Assembly (NCBI GenBank): GCA_033675545.1
Contig: JAWDGP010000077.1
Location: 252,501-316,500 of the forward strand
DNA: 64,000 nucleotides
Direction: 5' to 3'
DNA from: Elysia crispata
Lineage: Eukaryota; Mollusca; Gastropoda; Plakobranchidae
Position numbers and translations under genes: made by a program
Shown: positions 24,673-37,859 of the stretch, in pieces
How the letters are laid out: the number at the start of each line of letters is the position of its first letter
Numbering within the stretch: position 1 is the stretch's first letter
The notes under the pieces: model-generated
Told to the model about the DNA's origin: nothing
The model's input: only the letters and a program-made list of their open reading frames with translations
Databases searched by the model: none

Positions 24673-24773
24673 TCGTGCTGAGGCACAACAGCTTCACTGT
24701 TTTTGTGGGATTTTTATGGATTATCTAACCACTAACGACAATGAGAGGATTGCTACCTACTTCAGTATTAGAA

Positions 24774-24779
24774 AATAAA
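24774..24779 (+). terminator. Polyadenylation signal AATAAA
   Basis: Canonical AATAAA about 100 bp after the stop codon of the 23950-24672 gene, on the same strand. Confidence 0.5.
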
Positions 24780-25325
24780 ACGGTTTATTATCCACTTCTG
24801 CAGATTCTGTTTTGCTGCACTTACGATCTTTTCTTTATTCATATTGGTTAAAGCTGGTGTGAGGCTTAACTTTGACCCCACCTTATAAGGCCCTGATAGA
24901 TCGAGTTGAAGAAATAATTGTGGCGTTTTAAAACTAATTAAAATCGAACATTGCAATAGAGCTTGGTGTATAGGGGCGATAAACAGTAAAAAAAAAAAAA
25001 AAAAAAATCAGAATTTGAAAAAAGAAAAAAAAATTAATAATGTTTCGTGCAGCCCTTGATTGTCGGTTGACAGCTGCACGCTACAAACACAACAATTGCT
25101 CCAGATAGCCTCCATAATTTTGTTTTGTTGCTGGAGAGTGCTTTAACCTTGAAATTAACGGGTCGTGTTAGTGATTTAAAAATATCAGTTTCGCTAGGAT
25201 TGGTTCGTATTACAAATCTAATCGCTAATAATTAAAGATAACTGTGTTATCTCTATGCACTCCATTTGCTAATATTATTCCAAGCCTAGGTCGAGAATGG
25301 TAATTAACTGAAAAATTTTATAGTG

Positions 25326-25588
25326 TTGTGGAAAGGGCAACCAATCATAACTATTGCTGACTATACACTGTATCAATGTTTCCTTGTATCTAATGAAAAC
25401 GCGACCAATCATAGCTACTGCGGACTATAAACTGTAACAATGTTTCCTTGTATCTAAGGAAAACGCGACCAATTATAGCTACTGCGAACTATAAACTGTA
25501 ACAATGTTTCCTTGTATCTAAGGAAAACGCGACCAATCAGAGCTACTGCGGACTATAAACTGTATCAACGTTTCCTTGTATCTGAGGA
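25326..25588. repeat. 64-bp tandem repeat, about 4 copies
   Basis: CAATGTTTCCTTGTATCTAA recurs at 25374, 25438, 25502 and (CAACG variant) 25566, exactly 64 bp apart. Each unit also contains GCGACCAATCATAGCTACTG and a GACTATAAACTGTA block. The first, partial unit (from 25326) is the most diverged. Confidence 0.93.
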
Positions 25589-25849
25589 TATGTCACGTAA
25601 CTTTGTGCTGCAAATGTTTAGATGCTATTAATCTTAAGCTGATATAACAGACCAAATTGCATTGAAGCTGTATATTTATGTAAGGCTTTAAGTGAAAGTA
25701 TTTTTTCTATTATTTAATTTTTTTTTTTTTTAATAAGTATTTTGTGAGGTGAAACGCTGTGGAATTTTAAAGGGATACTTTCCTTCTATGTCTTTAGGAG
25801 GGATTTTTTTGAGCGTTTGAGCGAGGGTGGGGGGACATATCCGTTTGTT

Positions 25850-26200
25850 GTGTTAGTGTTGTTAATTATGCTATCTTCCACAGGTCTGGGAGCATATGAG
25901 TCCGTGTGGTGTATGAATGTTATTATGCGATGCTATCGTCCTCCCTATGAGACTATGTGCCTATGTGGTGTTTGGATGTGTATTTTTTTTCTCTTACTCT
26001 GTCTTGAAAATACTTGTGTCTTTGTGGTGTGAGAAAGTTATGAGCATTGGTGTCCCTATGATATTTCGATGTTGTAAGTGTTGCTATCTTCCATTGCCTT
26101 GTAGACGCATGTGTCCTCGTATTGTGCGTGTGTTGCAAGTATTGCCATCTCTAACTGCCATGAGAGCGCGAAGTGTCCGTCTGATGTTTATGTTCGCATA
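25850..26200. repeat. Degenerate ~60-bp tandem repeat
   Basis: Related blocks begin with TGCTATCTTCC or TGCTATCGTCC and end in a GTG/TGT-rich stretch, at about 25869, 25931, 25993, 26081 and 26140. Spacing is 59-62 bp apart from one longer interval. Identity between units is low, so this looks like an old minisatellite. Confidence 0.55.
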
Positions 26201-27104
26201 TGGGTGTTTTATCAGCGGGACTTTGTTAAGAGTGCATTGATTATGCCCCTGTGGAAGTGTGTTAGCTTTCATTATATTTGGGGCGCAATATCGTGCCTAT
26301 TTGAGCGTCAGCATATGACGCAGACATGTGTGACTGCGCTTGAGAAGGCATAACATTATCTTGTACATAGCGGGCGCACAATAAATTGTGAAATCAACCA
26401 AGAGTCAGCTTCAAGTGCTAAAGCTGCATGTACAGGACAGTATACTGCGTGATTGAGAAGAACTGGATCGTTCTTTACGCTTCATTTCAGAAAATAGATT
26501 GAGTGATCCATGTCTAATAAAATTGCAATAAAATGGACTGATTGTTCGGGTATATGGTTTGCATTTGTTACATAGTGATACTGGTGATTTTTCTTTTCAG
26601 GCAATGTCTACCTGATTTGATTCTCGATCGGGGCAAAGACATCTTTGCCTCTTGGCTTAAGGTTAAAGGAGATAAAAGATTGTTAAAATCACTTGACTTT
26701 CAAAGCTGGTGTTGCTGATTAAGTGCCAGGTTTCTCTAAAGAATAACCTGCTCAACCTGGATTTTTTTGTTTTGTTTTGTATGATTTGTTTTGTCGTAAT
26801 AAAGAAAATGAAAAAGGCAATCTTTACTTATTAGGGGGATTCAAGAGGTCTTTGATCTGAGAGTAGGAAGGAATGGTGGTATAGTATTGAAATTTTATCA
26901 GCCTTTAAATCATTTCTTTGAAACTCCAAATGCAAATTTTCGGAAAATTTTACGGTAATTAAATACTTGATAGCGCTTTAAATGAGACCAAAGTAACAAA
27001 TCGTTCGCTTTTCTTTCCTAAAGCTGGGTCATGAAATGGGTTGAATATCGCTTGGTTATCGCTTTTTTACACATATGAGAAAAATTTCCTTCTTATATTT
27101 TTCA

Positions 27105-27985
27105 GGAAATGGTCCAAATTTATGGTGACAACTTCCCTCGATATAATACTATGATATACAAGGTAAGAAAATTCAAATCGGCAATGGATGAAGATTGTGA
27201 AGGGCGCCCATTTTTTTGTGGTAACTGAAGATAATGTTACCATATTGAAGAAACTGGTTATACAAGATCAAACTGCCAAACAGCTCTCAAGTGAAATCGT
27301 GATTCAGTGTAGGGTCAATAGAGCTGATTCTCAAAATGGTTGAGGTTGCTGCGCGACTAGTGAGAAAAAGAAACGTAGGGTTGAGTCATGCAAATCTCTC
27401 CTTCGAATGGAGACCAATAACGTATTTTTTTAAAAACATGAAGACTATAGATGAAACATTTTGATCGAGATAAAAAAAATGTCCTCCATGCAATGGAAAA
27501 CCTTTTTTGCCTTCACCAAAGACAAAAGTGATAACATCAAATAAAAAGGTAATATTGTCGGGTTTCTGGGATTGTGAATGACTACCATGAAAATAGACAA
27601 ACCATCACATGAGACTATACTCAGGTATGCTGATAGAATTGCGGTCCGAACTGGTGAGAAAAAGGCGTGGAAAATTTAGGGTCCTTCTACTGCATGACAA
27701 TGTCCTTGCGCACATGGTACAACAAGCAGCTCAGACCGCAGGACAGTGCTGTCTTGAAATTCTGCTGATTCATCAGGTTTAGCCCCTCAGAATTTTTTTT
27801 CTGCTCCTCAATCTCAAAACATCACTCAAAGAATGTCGTTTCCACGACAACGGAGACGCCATTGAAATTGTTGAACACTGGTTAGGGTCCTATTCTGTTT
27901 TTTTTTTTACTCTCATTGACATTTGAAGGTCAGAGAGAGATGGCAGAAATGTATAATGTGACTATGTAAAGAAACAAAAGTACGT
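27105..27985 (+). mobile_element. Decayed mariner-family DNA transposon (SETMAR-like transposase)
   Basis: Reading across frames on the plus strand gives mariner transposase pieces in the correct order: YGDNFPRYNTMIYKVRKFKS and CEGRP (helix-turn-helix part, about 27115-27210), VTEDNV with AARLVRKK (about 27220-27375), LLLHDNVLAHMVQQAAQTAG (second catalytic Asp block, about 27686-27745), LLLNLKTSLKECRFHDNGDA (about 27805-27860), IEIVEHWLGSYS, and a CDYVKK-like terminus near 27955. The element has several stops and frame changes and lacks the intact third-Asp block. No clear terminal inverted repeats are visible. It differs from the mariner at 42869-43862. Confidence 0.75.
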
Positions 27986-29444
27986 ATGCCGTGTTACAAA
28001 TCTCTATCTTTATAGTTTCATCTCTGGACTAAAGACTTCTTGAACTCCTTTGTAGATCTGCAACGGAAATATTAAACAGGGTTATACGATCTACAAGCTC
28101 GACTGAACAGATTTACAAATTGGCAGCCAAACAAAGTTTAGATCATTTAAGACGCTTAAAGGACCAAAACTGAAAAATAAATAGAAGTTATTCATAATGT
28201 GAGAAATCTTCAGCTTTTATGTAACTTCGAGATGTTTCACGAATGTCCTCAAAGAAATGTTAAACTTTTTTAGAGTATGGCTCAAGTTACGCTGATGTTC
28301 ATTTAATTGACGTTTTTTTTTTTTTGCTTTGTTTTGTTTTTTGTTGCTTTTTTTACGTGTTTTTGTTTTACTTTTAGTGGATTTTTTTTCTTTTGATTTT
28401 TTTTTAAATTTCTTTACCAACTGGTATTCTGATATTTGTTATTTCGTGGTGTTTTTATCGAAAACAGAATTGTTATTTCTAGATTGCAATTTCTTATTTG
28501 TATGGTCGGGAAATAAAGTGAAACGAAGCAAATGTTGGCAAGACTCATTTCGTCCTTGGTTGCTGGTAAACGATGTGTAGGTCTTTAGAAAGCAATAAGT
28601 AATAAGCGTAAAATGCCAGAACACAATATTATTCATCTCAGAAAGGGTCATTACCAAGGGTTGAAATATTTCACTCTGTACTTGCAATCGTTTTGGTCCA
28701 CTTAGAAAGATAATCATAGGGCTCATAGATTTTATTTGCATTATGTTTACACATTTAGAATGTAGAAATGGTGATAAGACAGAGGATCGCAATATATTAT
28801 GATAAAAACGACGAAAAAGGTGGAGAGAAAATAATTCCATGGCAAAGCAGATCTTTGGCTTTTTTATCTGACTGGACTCCTGAACTTGACGGAGATCCTT
28901 GCTTTTCAATCAGCGCCATATTGTTTAGTTCGATTACTTAGTCTGGAGAGTGAAAGGATAAAAATGTGTTACTAGAAGCTTGCATAGATTCGCCCCATTG
29001 TAATGTTTGGCCCCCCAAAAAAACTTGAAAATTCAACTAAAAAAAATTTTCACCTTATTTTGCTCTGAGATTTAAAGAGCTGAATTTTCATGTAAGTGAT
29101 GACTTACTACGTTTGAGGCTAAAGCTGTAATAGACAGGGTAAATCAATTAATCAATCCGGGTAGCCGTAAGAACCTACTCGTCTGCAGCGCTAGTCTGTT
29201 ACTGCTTGAAGATAAAATTACGCGATTCGCAGCATTATGTTCCACACATTTGTTTGTTGATGGGACGTAAATATTGCTGTTTATCCAATAAGTTACTTTC
29301 AACAAGTTAATTCAACTTTCAAACGATTCAGATGCCTTCATAAAAATGAAAAAGGATATCTACCAGCCCATCATCATTTTTTCATCATATGCACTTTACA
29401 TGCATACTGTGAGTCTCTCAATATTCTTGTTTTTATCTAGCACC

Positions 29445-29690
29445 CTCTTCAGTCGTTCGTTAGGGTCTGGGTTAAGGTGCGAATGGAGGTAAGTGCAACT
29501 GCTTCATTCCAGCTCAGATGAGAACGACTCAACACAGTCATAAAGACAGTCAGATCCCGTCAAGTCTTATGATAAGACTGATTAGGTGAGATTCGACCCC
29601 CTTCACCAGATGGTCCAAACGGGTATTTGAACCCATGGCCTCGATATTGTAAGCTGACTAGGCTATCAGACAACTTGACCAAAATTTTTA
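29445..29690 (-). mobile_element. tRNA-derived SINE
   Basis: On the minus strand the head carries pol III promoter motifs: A box TAGCCTAGTCAG (about 29660-29672) and B box GGGTTCAAATACC (about 29620-29633), spaced as in a tRNA. A tRNA-unrelated body follows (GTTTGGACCATCTGGTGAAG and onwards). No clear target-site duplication was found. The exact 3' end is uncertain. Confidence 0.62.
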
Positions 29691-30883
29691 GCGTAAAGAC
29701 TTCATGAAATGTGTACATTTTATCACTCTTTTCATGAAATGCCTAATTTAACACTCTACCCATGTGTGTTGTGAATAGTAAACCTATGATATCAATATAC
29801 AGGCTTTTCTGCTGTGAAACGAAAATTGTCAGTTTGAAGCCACCCCACTCCCACTCACCCCTACCCTTCTACTCCCCTCTTCGTGTCTTGGGCTAGTTGA
29901 AGTAGTGATCCTTTTTTCTTGCGCATGGTCTTCAGCTAGCATTTTTTTTTTAACCTTTCGAAAATAAACCAAGCATCGGTTGCGGCAGTATTCTATCGTC
30001 CTCCGTTTTATAATATGAATAGTCTAAAAACTATCCGAACTGAGGGTATGTGTTAAAACATGGAAATGTATTGCGAAAAAATTGTCTTTTCTCTTATATC
30101 ATTACAACGAGCTAAATGTTGTCCCCACTTTCCTTATCTCTCCTTGATTTCGGCAACGTTTTTTACACTTCAATAAAGGAGGAATCTAAGTTTCTTAAGG
30201 CATTATCAATTTAGTTTCACCTGTTTGATGCTTCAGTTCAAGGATATTTCATTTTGATCTATGAATAAACCTACTGGATTTGGAGACATTATCAAGGCCG
30301 ACACCCGTACTAAGTGACTTTCTTTTCTTTTTTTTTTTTTCTCTCCCATTTATCATAAACCAGATTATCAGCATAGAGAAAATCACCGAGCTACGTTCGT
30401 TTAACTATACGCTGATCTTGTTCCCGTTGTAGCTTTTAAAAAATAATAATAATATCAATCTACTAGCATTGTAAACAAGATGAGAGACAATGGATACAGA
30501 TTTTCAAATTATCCTTTCTACAGTTAGGTCCAACTTTGATGCCGTCAATTTAAGTGCATGTTTTATTTTATTTTTTTCTCCTCTGAAATTATGTTGGTGC
30601 TATTGTCCTGCCAATACCATATCAGATAAAAATCTTATCGCTGTCAAATATAAATGTAAAAAGATCTCCTTTCCATTATAACCAGTTTACAAAGTTAGAT
30701 TTAAAGTTTGTATAGCTGGTAAGAGGACATAAAAAATTCACTCGTCAGACAAAAACTTTCATATCGTTTGTTTAGGTGGTCCAGAAATGTATGCTCTGCT
30801 CTGAAAGTCTTTTGGTTAGAATTTGTTACTTTTAAAATATCAAATACATTCGTATGTTAACTTGGCTTTTGTCCCTTCCCTGA

Positions 30884-30995
<112 letters not shown>

Positions 30996-31232
30996 GAATA
31001 TCATTTGACGGGATGGTAGGGTGGTTGATCAAATTGGAGAAAACGAGAATATCGCCCCTAAAATAAAAGAAGCATTTCATTCATAAGTAAAGAATATTCA
31101 AATATTCATTTGTGATACAATTAGAGGAAATATTTGCGAAATTGACGGAAGACTCAATATTTTAAATTTCGTCTCTAAAACCGTTCGGATTCAAGTGACG
31201 AAGAAAGTAATCATGCTCGTGTGTCCAACTGT

Positions 31233-31233
31233 A

Positions 31234-31310
<77 letters not shown>

Positions 31311-31338
31311 TGATGATGATGATGATAATAATAATAAC

Positions 31339-31407
<69 letters not shown>

Positions 31408-31413
31408 GATGAT
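31233..31413. repeat. (AAT)n/(GAT)n compound microsatellite
   Basis: AAT units to about 31307, six or so GAT units, AAT units again to about 31398, then mixed GAT/AAT. Confidence 0.97.
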
Positions 31414-31727
31414 TTTATATCATTTTGTCAATACATGTAGGCCCCAACTTAATAAAGTCTTCTGGGCGCAGCATACTTTAAGCTTACCTGTCTTCGTTTT
31501 ATTTCTTTGAGTTCAGAGTAGTGTCTCTTTACATAGCAGTCAGTTACTTTTGCTTTCACTTTTACAGAATGTTACCGAATAGGTCTTGATGCATAACTAA
31601 GGTTATTTTTAACAACATTGGTAACCTCTGCTGTAGATCAATTTTAAATTACATTTTCGAAATCATGACTTTGTTCATAAATTATTTCAATTAAAGTGAA
31701 ACTTGAGGTGGCGAGGTCTAAATGTAA

Positions 31728-31746
31728 TCTAGATCTAGATCTAGAC
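31728..31746. repeat. GATCTA short array
   Basis: Three tandem GATCTA-type hexamers (AATCTAGATCTAGATCTAG), about 290 bp upstream of the UQCC2 start codon. Confidence 0.8.
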
Positions 31747-32036
31747 TCATTCATCAGTAGAATTGGACTCAAATCTACCGCTCAGTGCGAAATGATCTCT
31801 CTCCACGTCTAAAAAAATTAATCTGGTCCAGTCGTGTCAGCACCTTTATGGTTTAAGTTTTAAATAACTTTATATCTATACTGTGAATTGAGCCTTTATA
31901 ACAGGCTCTTAGTCGAAATTTCTCAATCATCAGTTTAGAGAAACATATTCTATTTCGAATATCCTAGAAGTTTATAGATTTTAAATGCCCAATTTAAAAA
32001 GAACTTGGTGATCCAACAAACAATAAATAAGTAAAG

Positions 32037-32423
32037 ATGTCAGCAACAAGATACAGGAATTTTCTTAAGTTGTGTGAACAGTGGCCTGTGGACAAATCAA
32101 GGAGTGAAAGAAATCTTGGCACAGTATTGCGGAAACGAGTGATGGAAAGTTTTTCTAAAGCAGAGGCTACTGTAGTGGATGAAGCAAAGTGTGATAGGGC
32201 CTATGCAAGTGTACAACGCATAGTCACTGACACTCACCGTAACAGATGGATGCGGTCACGAATTACAAACGCTTCTGGAGCAACAGCAGAATCTTTAGAT
32301 AAGACCCTCTCTGATGAAGGTCTTATGGAACTGGAAGCTGAAGGCTCCAAAGGATTAAGTACTATATATAAAGACAAACTAGTGTCTGTAGCTTCTAATT
32401 CAAACTCCAGTAAAAAAGATTGA
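32037..32423 (+). CDS. UQCC2: Ubiquinol-cytochrome c reductase (complex III) assembly factor 2
   Basis: A 128-residue open frame starting MSATRYRNFLKLCEQWPVDK matches human UQCC2 (126 residues; [20 protein letters not shown]) from the first residue. Further matches are the LG..LR.RV block at about 27-35, the CD..Y.S..R segment at 53-62 and the helical C-terminal half. In vertebrates UQCC2 is a mitochondrial matrix/nucleoid protein that, with UQCC1, stabilises newly made cytochrome b during complex III assembly. The whole coding region is one exon here, whereas the vertebrate gene has several, so it may be a retrocopy or reflect intron loss. The frame is intact, and there is no poly(A) tract immediately after it. 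The 3' flank is very AT-rich with an AATAAA-like site near 32483. The start is the first ATG and agrees with the family. Confidence 0.93.
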   Translation: MSATRYRNFLKLCEQWPVDKSRSERNLGTVLRKRVMESFSKAEATVVDEAKCDRAYASVQRIVTDTHRNRWMRSRITNASGATAESLDKTLSDEGLMELEAEGSKGLSTIYKDKLVSVASNSNSSKKD

Positions 32424-35400
32424 GCTTGAAGTTAATTGGTGTATTGAATTGAAAAAAAGGCAGAGACTAAAAAAAACTTTGAAAATAAAAGCTTCAAAAT
32501 AATGCAAGTGTGAGTGAAATGAAGTGCATGTATGTTTCAATCTGTATGTAGAGCCAGGATTACATGATCAGTTTTCTTAAAGGTTGGTCATATTGAAAGT
32601 TTTTGCTATCTCTCTTAAAAATGTTACTAAAAAAACAATTTAAATTATCATCAACTGATCTTATTGATAGTCACATGAATGTTTTGTACTATTTTTTTTA
32701 ATTTAAGGCCAGATCAGGTACCTAATCCAGGTCGTTTTAACTAGTTCGATATACTATGCAGTTTTGATGAAATGAAATTTTAAAGAAATTGTTTTGTTCA
32801 ATTTTTTTGTTATTATGATCATTTTTATTGGGGGTTTTTTGTGTTTTTTTTTATATTATTTATAGAGTATCTTTAGATCAGAAGTTGAAAATATTAAATA
32901 ATGAACAAAGCTGTGCATTTGATTTTTTTTTTTTTTTATAATTTCCACTTCGTTAAATACTCAATCAGAAACAAATCAGTTATTTTTAGTTCCGTCCTTT
33001 AGCAATGATTTCAATAACTTTCTAAATTATTCCCCTTTTTAGTTTAAGTTATGTATCAAGTTTTGCAGTAGAAAGAAATAATTGTGTTCCAATTCAATAT
33101 GTAAAGAAATACCATCTCTACAAGCTACTGATTAAAAGATTCCATAAAACTTGGTGTGCTGCAGTTTGACAGCAATGCTGTCTATTTTCATGAGCCTGCT
33201 TTGTATTTAACGACATGTATGGTCTTTATAGTCGATAGGTAAGAACTTACTCAGTTTCATTTCACATATTGGGAGAAAATCATGTCAAGCTACCATCATC
33301 TCTTTTTGTAGCTTGCTACAGAATTTGATGTAATTGAAAGTTAGTCACAGAATAGACTTTTTAAATTTTTTAAGTAGTTAAAAAATTTAATTCTGTGTCA
33401 TTTGTCATACCTGATCTGACCATACCTCATGTCCTATAACTCTTAAGGTCTTATCTGTAGCAATTTAATATGAGGATCCTGTAGAATGTTAACTTTTTTT
33501 GTGCTGTGGCTAAAAAAAACAACAAAATTGGTTTCATTTTAATCGTCAAACATCAGTTCAAGTTTTTCATCAAATGGCATTGCTGGAAGAGTGCTGAATT
33601 TAAAATTTCATCAATTTATGACTCCTAACAATAGTGCGTTTATAATTATTATAAAATTACATTTAGTTGTTTTTCAATTAGCAATAAACTATTACAAAGT
33701 ATTATATTTTGTGGGATAAAAATCTTATGATATGATTATCATGATTTGCATGTGAATTTTAAAATGAATTCCAATTTAAAAATTAAAACTGATGATGTCA
33801 GCTTTAAATTTTTTAAAGTTTGAACTGTTTAGGAACCGAGAACAGTTTTGGATTACCTGAAGTTTACTTATGAGGTGTACATGCACATGTATAACAAGAG
33901 CTGAAATTTTTTTTTTAATTAGTCATTTATTAGAATTTTATTAGTTTTATAGAACTGAGATATTTCCAGTCGTATTAATAATTATCCAGGAGGGCCTACT
34001 TGATTGATTAAGAATCAAATATTTTTACATCATTTTTTTTGACACCATTTATTAATGTCAGAATTTTAACCAACATTAGAGTTAAGTAAAAAGTGTGCAC
34101 TTTTTGTAGTTGTAAAGAGTAAATTTATTTCAGAACAGCTAAAGAATGAGATATGTGTATGTGGTACATGTAGATGTATTCATATGGATTTTAAATGGAC
34201 AAATGCTATTCTTTCAATTCATGATAAAATCATTTCTTTTTTAAATTGATTGTCATGCTAAATTTGATTAATCTAATTCATTTTTAATTGATTTATAGCA
34301 AATAAATATTTAATTGAATATTTTCCTATATTTTGACAAAATCAATTCGCCTGAGAATAACAAATGGCAAGAGCTTCTAACAAAAAAGGGACAAACTTTT
34401 TAAAGCATTCCATATGAATTTCAGTTCTGGATTGTACAAAATTTCCAACTGTTTGATCTGAATTATGAGTATTATAATTTGCATTGCAAAAAGAAAGAAT
34501 GAGGAATAACAAAAGGAAAATTTGCATTTAAAGTCTTTGAACTATTTTTGGCTCAGAAGCATAAATCATGTGTCTAAGCATATGTGTATCTAACTAGGAA
34601 CTATGTTAAGGGAAATGAAGATTTGAGGGTAAAAAAAATGAAAAATTTCATAGGCCTAAATATGGGGTACATCTTAAAAGTGAAATAAAATACTTTGCCT
34701 GTAACAGTTTTTCTCAGGATTGAATGTTATTTTACTTAAGTTAAAGTCAAAAACAAGTATATTTATACAATAAGAACACAGCAATGTGCACCTTGACATA
34801 TGTATGAAGCATTTTCTGTCTGTGTGATTGTGAAATGTCATAAAAGTTGCATTTATTTGCAATAAAACAGGTGCGAATAATCATTGTTCTGGGTATATAT
34901 GTCGTCGAACAAGGTGTAGATACAATCTGATTTTCATTAATGATGATCTATTGCCAGTGACTTGCATAATTTTCCATTATGTCAGATACTATGTGTCCTC
35001 GTTAATACTTTTCTGATTATCATAAATGTAACTTTCTTCAGGTGAATTAGCGTCAAAATATAAATAAGATGTCATAATTATGGTTTTCAGTCTTTATGTC
35101 ATATGTTGCTTGAATAGTAAACCAAAACCTGGCCTTGTAATCTGACCACATTTTTTTATGGTTGCTAAAGTGTTTAGAGCCTCACAAAAACCTAACATCT
35201 TCAAATGAAGGCAATTATAAAACTATTATTCTTAAGCTTTTTTTTATCTATGAATGCAGAGAATCATTTCAAGTTTTTTGCTGATCTATTAAACATTATA
35301 TAGAAAAGTGAATTCCTCTTATTTTTCAAACTCATTTGTGTTTAAATTAATATTTTTGTGGAACATACATTATTCATTTGCTATGTCAAAATTGCGCATG

Positions 35401-37859
35401 TCATTATTGCAAATGCGTTTTATATGTTAAATTCTATTTTGTGGTGTTTCTTACTTTGCCCCAAAGAAATCCAAATGTCCTTTACCAAATTATTTATTTG
35501 ATCCGTATAAATTTTTTGAAAAATATTGCTTTTCCATATTACTTCTCTTCAGGCTAACTCATTTGGAATTTAGAGATGAGACACACGCAACACACACACA
35601 CACACATAATCTCATCACAGATATGACACACTTCAATGTCATAAGACAATTTTTATCTTGTTGGCTTTACTTAGCATTGTACTTTTGACTAAACATTGAC
35701 AATGACGTTATACAAAGATTTTTGAAAGTTCAGTCAATTTTCTGCTGATAAACAAGATACAAACACATTTGAAAATGATACCAACAAGCATATTTATATT
35801 TTTAACAAAGCACATTATCTCAGTCTTTGCAGTCCTCAGAGACACCTTGCCTGATTTCAGAGGACTTCTTTTCCATTTTTGTTATTCATAGTATCATAGA
35901 AGAGATCTAAAAGATTATTTAGACAAGGAAAAAATTATAGTGTATAAGAATCAGTTCCATAAAAAAATTCAATTTCTGAATAGGTGACTGCGTTCTTACT
36001 TTTCACTGTTAAATTTAACCAATGATTGAAATTTAACGTCATGTCAGAAGTATTCCTAAATGCAAAAGATCTGTTATTTTAAAGTCTTTTTAAAATCCAA
36101 AGCAAAGGTTCCATTAAAATAACACAAATAAAGTATAGAAATATCTATTGTTGTTAATACTGTTTATTTCAAGAAGAAAAAGCTACATGAGAGTTGGAAA
36201 AGTAAAACAAAACACAAAGTGGCACATATTATAACTAAGAAAGGGAGCCAGACAAGACTGCAATTGATTGAATTTGTCCAACCCATAGACTTGAGCAACA
36301 AGGAGCACAACACTATAGCCGTGCATGAAATTCTTTTCTCCTTCAAGTAAAATGGAAATGAGATTTTTTTGGCAGTGGTACAAAGGTTTTATATTTTATA
36401 AATATAAATATGATTATTATGCCTTTCACTACTAAAACCCAGCTGTTTCTTAAATTCAAATTATCAGCACACAGCGAAATAGGAGAAAAAATATGAGACT
36501 TTACTCACTGACGTAAAAAGGCACAAACTTTTGCCTTTATCCCTATCCCTTAGCGACTTGCAAGTCAATCATAAGTGCCAGGTGATTACAGGCAATACTT
36601 TGCATGATGAAAACTAGGTCCTTTCTGCAGTGATCGGTTCAGTAACCATATGCCAGAACCGCTCTTTCCATAGACCCTTTCCATCACAGTCAGGAATAAT
36701 TCACACCTTAGCCTTTCCAACTACAGATTCTTGTCTGTAAAGTAGGCAAGCAAAACACACATCCATGCCACATAAAGATCACTCACCATTCAGTCAGAGC
36801 ACCATATTATGCTCTTCATGACTACCATTGAAGAGCGTAGTTTTTAATTGTAGGACCAAAAATGAAGCTGATCACTAAAAAAATCAGATCAATTCTTCCA
36901 AATTCTAACCAAGATTTTTCATATTACTTAAAGTGAGGAGTATTTGGTAAAATCATTTGATTTCGATGTAAATTTAAAGTAAAAATCTAATAATGGTGTC
37001 TGGATTTGAATTAGTTGGACCTGCATACAGTATATCTATTTTAGATTTAGGTATATATTGTTATGCTTCTATAAGATCTACTCATAGCTGAAAGGATAGA
37101 AGCACCTCAAAGAATGTTTAGACAGATTCTAATGAATTTTTCCATTCGTAATACAAATGACATGGTTTGCAGTCAGCTAACATAATTCATATCATACTCG
37201 CATAAGAAGAGTCTCAGTGAAGTGTGAATTATCTTAACATTTTTACAGGCCAGACAAACGTGAGCTGATCTTACTTTAAATTGTTATCTTAATTTTTGCA
37301 GAATAATATGCTGTGCTCCAGAATAATTTGCAGATCACATTATCAGCATTATCATAATAATATTAATAACCTTCAGTCTGCTTAGGTGTGGATTTGACTT
37401 TTGAACTTATTGGAAACCACACACAAAAATTTATTTTGTTTCTGGTTTTTTTCAACTTTGAAGTGGTACTTTTGTACTTGGCTCTGAGCAGGAGCCAAGG
37501 CGGTCTACAACTGTCATAGTCTTAATTCGCTTATCATAGCTTCAGTTGTTTTCTCAAAGTGTAATTAAAAAAGCCAGAAAGTAAGATAGGTATTGTTGTA
37601 GTATTATCAAGCAAACCCCTTGCTCAAAGATTAGGCAATATATCACCCAAAATTTTTGTGAAGGAAATATCTTCAAAAGTCCCCAAAATTCAGGGAACAG
37701 CGGTTCAGATTGTGAGTGGTGACTGCAATTATCTTTGACTCTGAATCTGATTATCATATGGTTTGGATAGTGTTTAGTCGTTATACCCTGTGTAGTACCT
37801 GCCTAATGTACAATCTCAAGGCAATCATAATCAAATGAACTTATTGCAAGTAACCAAAG
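32424..37859. other. Intergenic region between UQCC2 and PTER
   Basis: The 3' UTRs of two convergent genes (UQCC2 on plus, PTER on minus) must lie here. The sequence is AT-rich with T and A tracts, a short (CA)n near 35593-35608 and no supported coding exon. A minus-strand AATAAA candidate for PTER lies near 37430. Confidence 0.6.
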
